A stretch of DNA of 64,000 nucleotides from the NCBI GenBank assembly GCA_003222975.1, contig QHXN01000017.1, forward strand, positions 1-64,000, given 5' to 3'. Position numbers and translations under genes: made by a program. Shown piece by piece: positions 59,261 to 64,000 of the stretch. The notes under the pieces were generated by a model, which had not been told where the DNA came from, made no database searches, and saw nothing but the letters and a program-made list of their open reading frames with translations. The DNA is from Acidobacteriota bacterium (GTDB lineage Bacteria; Acidobacteriota; Blastocatellia; Pyrinomonadales; Pyrinomonadaceae). The stretch's first letter is position 1. Every line of letters begins with the position of its first letter.

Positions 59261-62200
59261 TCAGGGCTTCGGCAGCCCGACGGGCTTGCCGGTCATCAGC
59301 GTCGGCGCGCCCGCGCGGCGCAGCGCCTCGTTCAACTGCGGCACCGCCTCGCTCAGAAAGCTGTTGACCTCGGCGATCCGCGCGTCGAACTCCTTTTGCA
59401 GTTCGTCGTAGAGTTCGCGCGCGGCGGGCGTTGGCGCGGTGTCCGTTGCGTCGAGCGTGAAGAAGAGGCCGCCGATACGGTCAACCAACTGCGCGCGTCC
59501 TTCGAGGCCGAGACTCGTGTTTTCGGGCTGCGCGAGCTTGTTCTGTAACTCCTCGACGCGCTTCTTCTGCGCCGAGATGGCGTCGGCCAACTCCTTCGGC
59601 ACGGCGGACGTGCCGAGGCGGTCGCGCACCGTGCGCTCGACGAAATCTATCTGGCCTTTGATGCTGTCGAGCGTGCGCAGCGCGTTGTTCGTCGCCGTCT
59701 GCATGTCGCGCAGGCGCAGCTCCATGTCGAGCGTCGTCTGAAGGTCTGACGCCTGCACGCTGATGGTTGGGTCGAGCCGCACCTCGACCTTCTTCTCCGT
59801 GCTGCGGTCGCCGACGAGTAGCTTAACGGTGTACGTGCCGGGAAGCACCTGAGGCCCGCGCGGGCCGCCGGTGAACTGCGTCTCCTCGTCGGTCGGGGGA
59901 CGGCGCACCTGCGGGCCGCCGTAGCGCAGGTTCCAGTTGACGCGGTTGAGGCCCCTCTCCTTCGCGATGTTCTCGATCTCGGAGACGACCTTGCCCGCCG
60001 CGTCGAGAATTTGAAGCTTGACCTTCGTCTTGTCGTCCGGCTTGCGGTTCAAGTAGTAGCTGACGAGCGCGCCGTAGGGCGGGTTCGCGCCGTTGAAGAC
60101 CTTGTCGCCGATGCCGTAGCGCGACATGCGCGCCGCGTAGCGCAGCGCCGGTCGGATGTCGAAGAGGTGCGCGTCCTCGCGCGCGACTTCCGGCGTCAAC
60201 TGCTGAACCGGCGTCGCGTCGTCGAGGATGTAGATACTGCGCCCGTGCGTGGCGATGATGAGGTCGTTGTCGCGCGGGTGGACGATGATGTCGTGGACGG
60301 CGACTGCGGGCAGGTTCTTCAGCGCCAGGCTCTGCCAGTTGCCCCCGCCGGTGTAAGAGACGTAGAGGCCGAGTTCCGTCCCCGCGTAAAGGAGTTTCGG
60401 ATTCTTCGGGTCTTCGCGCAGGACGTGGACGTAGGCGCTCGGCGGAAGATTTCCCGTGATGTTCTGGAAGCTGCGCCCGCCGTCCGTGGTCTTGAAGGCG
60501 TAGGGGCGTCGGTCGTCGAGCATGTGCCGGTCGAAGGCGACGTAAACGAGTTCGGGGTCGGCGCGCGAAGGCTCGACGTGTGAGACGGGCGAGTTCGCGG
60601 CGAGGCCGGGCACGTTCTTGACGACGTTTCGCCAGTCCTTGCCGCCGTCGGTCGTCACCTGCAAGTTGCCGTCGTCCGTGCCCGCCCACAGGACGCCGGG
60701 CTTCAGCGGCGACTCGGCGAAGCTGATGATCGTCGTGTGGAACTCTGCGCCGGTGTTCTCGTAGGCGACGGGGCCGCCCGCCGACTTCTGCTTCTCCCTG
60801 TCGTTGGTCGTTAGGTCGGGGCTGATGACCGCCCAAGACTTGCCGAAGTCCTTTGACTTGAAGACGACGTTGCCCGTCAGATAGACGGTGTTCTTGTCGT
60901 GCGGGCTGGGGACGATGGGCGAGTTCCAGTTGAAGCGGTACTTGGCTTCGGACGCGGGGCCGCCGTCGTCGCCCATGTAAGGCACGACCAACTGCTGCTC
61001 GCGCGTGCGCATGTCGGTGCGGACGATGTTGCCGCCCTGCGACTCGGAGAGGTAGAGGTCGAGGTCGTCGGCGTTGTTGAGCACCCAGAAGCCGTCGCCG
61101 AAGGAGATCATGCGCCAGTCGTCGTTCTGAATCCCCGAAGGCTCGCGCGTGCGGCTCGGCCCCGTCCACGTGCCGTTGTCCTGCAAACCGCCCATCACGT
61201 AGTAGAACGGCTGCCGGTTGTCGGCGTAAATCTGGTAGAACTGCCCTGCGGGGAAGTTGTTGACGACCTCCCAGTTCTCGCCGCCGTCCATCGTGACGGC
61301 GATGCCGCCGTCCTGCCCCTGCCACATACGCTTCGGGTTCTGAGGGTCGAGCCAGAGGGCGTGGAAGTCGACGTGCGTGCGCCCGCTGATTGGTCGAAAT
61401 GTGCGCCCGCCGTCAACGGAAAGAAACAGAGTCGAGGCGACGGCGAAGACGCGGTTCTCGTTCTGCGGGTCAACGCGGACGTGCGTGTAATAGAAGCCGC
61501 GCGAGACGATTGAGGTCTGCTTCGAGACGTTATGCCACGTCTCGCCGCGGTCGTCCGAGCGCCAGAGCGTTCCCTCTTTCGCCTCCGTGATGGCATAGAC
61601 GACGTTCGGGCTACTCGCCGCGACCGCGACGCCGATTCTCCCCATCACCTTCGGCAATCCCCCTTCCAACTTCTTCCAAGTCCGACCGCCGTCAACCGAC
61701 TTGAACAGCCCGCCGCGCTCGTCGCCCGACGTGTGCGTCCACGGCGTGCGGCGGAACTTCCACATCACGGCGTAGAGGATGTTCGGGTTCGACGGGTCAA
61801 TGTCCATGTCGGCGACGCCGTGGTCGGCGTCAATGTAGAGGGTCTTCTTCCAGGTCTGCCCGCCGTCGGTCGTCATGAAGACTCCGCGCTCCTCGTTCGG
61901 CCCGAAGGCGTGCCCTACAGCGCCGACGTAGATGATGTCCGTGTTGCGCGGGTTGATTAAAATCTTCGAGACGTGCTCGGTATCGCGCAGGCCCATGTGC
62001 CGCCACGTCTGCCCGCCGTCGGTTGACTTATAGACGCCGTCGCCGAAACTTACCGAGTTGCGCACCGCCGACTCGCCCGCGCCGAGCCAGATGACCTCAG
62101 GGTTTCCGGGTTCGAGCGCGATGTCGCCGATGGAGATCGAGCCTTGGCGCTCGAACAGGGGCGTCCACTTCACGCCGCCGTTCGTCGTCTTGAACAGCCC

Positions 62201-62479
62201 GCCCGAAGCGGTCGCGACGTAAACGATGTTCGCGTTGCCGGCCACGCCCTCGATGTCGGCGATGCGACCGCCCATGTTGGCCGGGCCGATGCTGCGCCAC
62301 TCCAGACGCTCGAAGGATTTTGTCTCCGTCGTCTCGTCTCCGGGGTTCGCGGGCGTGGGCGTGGGCGTCGTTGTTTGGGGCGTCGCCTGCTCCTGCTGCG
62401 CCGCCGCGGCGAACGAAAGGCACGACAGCAAGACGCACGCGAGCGCTGCGCGCGAGGAAAGGCTTCTCTTCTCCGGCAT
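59261..62479 (-). CDS. Secreted BNR/Asp-box (VPS10/sortilin-like) beta-propeller protein
   Basis: The 1072-residue protein has a signal peptide (about 1-27, ending AAA-QQ). From about 50 to 760 it carries many S/T-x-DGG-x-TW Asp-box repeats (TTDGGQTWKK, KSTDGGQTWRH, SVDGGRTWKKL, SKDFGKSWAV) that form one or two propellers. The last 300 residues include a beta domain with LPGTYTVKLLVGDRSTEKKVEVRLDPTISV (Ig-like) and a long helical end (RLRDMQTATNNALRTLDSIK). Such proteins are abundant in Acidobacteria and similar soil bacteria. The role is unknown; glycan or peptide binding is possible. Start ATG 62479. Confidence 0.9.
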   Translation of the reverse strand: MPEKRSLSSRAALACVLLSCLSFAAAAQQEQATPQTTTPTPTPANPGDETTETKSFERLEWRSIGPANMGGRIADIEGVAGNANIVYVATASGGLFKTTNGGVKWTPLFERQGSISIGDIALEPGNPEVIWLGAGESAVRNSVSFGDGVYKSTDGGQTWRHMGLRDTEHVSKILINPRNTDIIYVGAVGHAFGPNEERGVFMTTDGGQTWKKTLYIDADHGVADMDIDPSNPNILYAVMWKFRRTPWTHTSGDERGGLFKSVDGGRTWKKLEGGLPKVMGRIGVAVAASSPNVVYAITEAKEGTLWRSDDRGETWHNVSKQTSIVSRGFYYTHVRVDPQNENRVFAVASTLFLSVDGGRTFRPISGRTHVDFHALWLDPQNPKRMWQGQDGGIAVTMDGGENWEVVNNFPAGQFYQIYADNRQPFYYVMGGLQDNGTWTGPSRTREPSGIQNDDWRMISFGDGFWVLNNADDLDLYLSESQGGNIVRTDMRTREQQLVVPYMGDDGGPASEAKYRFNWNSPIVPSPHDKNTVYLTGNVVFKSKDFGKSWAVISPDLTTNDREKQKSAGGPVAYENTGAEFHTTIISFAESPLKPGVLWAGTDDGNLQVTTDGGKDWRNVVKNVPGLAANSPVSHVEPSRADPELVYVAFDRHMLDDRRPYAFKTTDGGRSFQNITGNLPPSAYVHVLREDPKNPKLLYAGTELGLYVSYTGGGNWQSLALKNLPAVAVHDIIVHPRDNDLIIATHGRSIYILDDATPVQQLTPEVAREDAHLFDIRPALRYAARMSRYGIGDKVFNGANPPYGALVSYYLNRKPDDKTKVKLQILDAAGKVVSEIENIAKERGLNRVNWNLRYGGPQVRRPPTDEETQFTGGPRGPQVLPGTYTVKLLVGDRSTEKKVEVRLDPTISVQASDLQTTLDMELRLRDMQTATNNALRTLDSIKGQIDFVERTVRDRLGTSAVPKELADAISAQKKRVEELQNKLAQPENTSLGLEGRAQLVDRIGGLFFTLDATDTAPTPAARELYDELQKEFDARIAEVNSFLSEAVPQLNEALRRAGAPTLMTGKPVGLPKP

Positions 62480-62660
62480 GAGTTCCGACTCCCTTTGAAG
62501 GCTTGTTTCGGGTAAGACGTGGAGTGAGAGGATAAACCACGCCGCCGCCGGTCGTCCATAACCATTTGAGGTGACGGTTGACAGGAGACGTGCGGAGCGG
62601 AAAAACTCCTACCCGACCGAAGCAGCCGCAACCCGTGTCACGGAGTCGTAACAACCAACC
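62480..62660. other. Divergent intergenic region
   Basis: This is the upstream region for the BNR protein (minus) and the NHL lipoprotein (plus). GGAG at 62642-62645 lies 15 nt upstream of the TTG start of the latter. No array or terminator is seen. Confidence 0.4.
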
Positions 62661-64000
62661 TTGCTAACTATCATCAAGCGACTGCGCCGCCGCGCACCTT
62701 TCCGCAAGCCGACGAGTCATCCGTTGCTCGTCCTCGCCGCGTGCGGGCTGGCCCTGCTGCTCGGCGCGTGTGTGAAGGAGGCGGGGCCGCGCAGGACGAG
62801 CGCCGGCTGGCGTGCGAGCGTCGCGGCGCTGGCGGGCGACGGCTCGCCGGGTTTTCAGGACGGCGCGGCGCGCGAGTCGCGCTTCGATGATCCGTTCGGC
62901 TTGACGGTCGCGCGCGACGGAAGCATCTACGTCGCAGACGCGGGCGAGAGCAACCGCATTCGCAAGGTGTCTCCGAGTGGCGAGGTCTCGACGCTCGCGG
63001 GCGGGCGCGAGGGCTTCGCCGACGGCGCGGGCGCAGGCGCATCTTTCAACACGCCCTCGGCACTGGCGACGGACGGCGAGGGCAACATCTACGTCGCGGA
63101 CACGGGCAACAACCGCGTCCGCAAGATTTCGCCGGACGGCAACGTGACGACGCTCGCGGGCGACGGCACGGCTGGCTTCAGAGACGGCCCCGCATCGCAG
63201 GCCGAGTTCGACGCGCCCGTCGGCGTCGCTGTTGACAAGGACGGCAACGCCTACGTCGCCGACACCTACAACGACCGCGTCCGCGTCGTGACGAAAGACG
63301 GCGTGGTCAAAACAATCGCGGGCGTGGGGCGGCCCGGCTATGCAGACGGCGACGCCCTGACCGCCGCGCTCTTCGACACGCCCTGCGCCGTCGCCGCGGG
63401 CGACGCGGGCGAGGTTTACGTCGCCGACACGGGCAACAACCGCCTGCGGAAGATCACGAAGGACGGGCGGGTCACGACGCTTCCGGTCTTCACTCCGCCC
63501 GCCGCCTCGCCGCTCGCAAACGCACAATCTGACGGCGCACAGAAGGCCGACGCGCCGCCCGCCGACGCGCCCGCCGGCGACGCCGAACCCGGCGGCACGG
63601 GCGACAACAGGAACCCCGCCGCGACCACCGCGCCGGCTTTTGAACTCTCGAAGCCCGCGGGACTCGCCGTCACGCGCGACGGCTTTCTCTACGTCACCGA
63701 ACTCGACCGCGCGCGCGTCGTGCAGGTCGCGCCCGACGGGGCGGCGCGCCGCGTCGCCGGCCTCGGCCCAGGCTTCGCGGACGGCGACGGGGAAACGACG
63801 GCGCGCTTCAACCAGCCCGCAGGGATAGCAATCGCGCCCGACGGCTCGCTCCTCGTTGCCGACAGCGCCAACTACCTCGTCCGCCGCGTGAGTCCGACGG
63901 CGCAGCAGCCAGCAGGTCAGTCAGCGCAGACGGACGATGCGCGGTCGTCCGTCCGCGAAGTGCTCCCGCGCATCCCCGTCGAGAATTTCAACAACCCCTT
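62661..64000 (+). CDS. NHL-repeat lipoprotein, 5' part
   Basis: The frame opens at TTG 62661, the first possible start after an in-frame TAA at 62649, and runs off the window (446 full codons). A basic head is followed by a lipobox LLLGAC (Cys near 37), so it is a lipoprotein. Five to six NHL-type blades follow (IYVADTGNNRVRKISPDG, AYVADTYNDRVRVVTKDG, VYVADTGNNRLRKITKDG, LYVTELDRARVVQVAPDG and LLVADSANYLVRRVSP), with an Ala/Pro-rich insert at about 290-325. NHL propellers bind proteins or glycans outside the cell. No catalytic part is visible in the window. Confidence 0.8.
   Translation, partial: MLTIIKRLRRRAPFRKPTSHPLLVLAACGLALLLGACVKEAGPRRTSAGWRASVAALAGDGSPGFQDGAARESRFDDPFGLTVARDGSIYVADAGESNRIRKVSPSGEVSTLAGGREGFADGAGAGASFNTPSALATDGEGNIYVADTGNNRVRKISPDGNVTTLAGDGTAGFRDGPASQAEFDAPVGVAVDKDGNAYVADTYNDRVRVVTKDGVVKTIAGVGRPGYADGDALTAALFDTPCAVAAGDAGEVYVADTGNNRLRKITKDGRVTTLPVFTPPAASPLANAQSDGAQKADAPPADAPAGDAEPGGTGDNRNPAATTAPAFELSKPAGLAVTRDGFLYVTELDRARVVQVAPDGAARRVAGLGPGFADGDGETTARFNQPAGIAIAPDGSLLVADSANYLVRRVSPTAQQPAGQSAQTDDARSSVREVLPRIPVENFNNP

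Overview
This 64 kb window is chromosomal DNA from a high-GC Gram-negative bacterium. I infer Acidobacteriota, probably class Blastocatellia (Pyrinomonas relatives). The inference rests on outer-membrane and envelope genes together with secreted protein types that are common there: a very long BNR/sortilin-like propeller protein, an NHL-repeat lipoprotein, zinc-ribbon/PDZ membrane proteins, a PASTA-less Ser/Thr kinase, a secreted WD40-caspase, and small secreted proteins with an F/YPALFHQDPRY-type motif. No rRNA, tRNA, CRISPR array, phage gene or transposase was seen.

Layout. 1-9.7 kb: 5' part of a POTRA outer-membrane protein, pdxJ, a decayed BrnT-type toxin-antitoxin locus fused to the end of a dolichyl-phosphate-type glycosyltransferase, an S41 protease broken by an internal deletion, a LigB-type dioxygenase, an L,D-transpeptidase, a DUF445 protein and an SDR39U1 epimerase. 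9.8-22.3 kb: a persulfide dioxygenase-rhodanese fusion, a membrane Ser/Thr kinase, zinc-ribbon membrane proteins, a VanY-like M15 protein, a PDZ protein, a cupin, ispH and several lineage proteins of unknown role. 22.5-32.5 kb: a Ski2-like helicase, a pair of paralogous envelope proteins, secA, a HEAT-like repeat protein and a DUF2227 membrane protein. 32.5-37.3 kb: a compositionally different block with a di-haem oxidoreductase, a lipoprotein, an orphan and a WD40 fragment; a 25-bp direct repeat occurs at both ends of its first part. 37.3-46 kb: an LpxL-like acyltransferase, a candidate structured non-coding RNA, galU-fabG, a ferredoxin, serS, sppA and mnmA. 45.7-54.2 kb: a MoxR/VWA pair of CbbQ-CbbO type followed by the WD40-caspase. 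54.2-64 kb: plsC, two PilZ-type domains, gyrA, the BNR protein and the start of an NHL lipoprotein.

The most striking non-coding signal is a family of about twenty intergenic structures built from tandem seven-base units. Each is usually arranged as a left array, a short unique inner stem-loop, and a right array that is the reverse complement of the left. Several unrelated heptamer words are used (for example GTGATRA, GGCAAAA, CCGTGAA, GCTAACA, AAATCAA, GGCAGGA, TTTGAAC). The arrays butt directly against stop codons, often supply them, and sometimes replace the ribosome-binding region of the next gene. They recall the heptanucleotide short tandemly repeated repetitive (STRR) sequences of heterocystous cyanobacteria. 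The second notable item is a roughly 300-nt candidate RNA at 38.49-38.79 kb with a consensus promoter, strong internal pairing and an intrinsic terminator.

Many genes here serve the cell envelope (POTRA protein, L,D-transpeptidase, M15 protein, SppA, SecA, LpxL, PlsC, GalU, S41 remnant). The rest are housekeeping (pdxJ, ispH, serS, mnmA, gyrA) or signalling/stress proteins. Gene calls rest on visible motifs and family memory; no database search was run.
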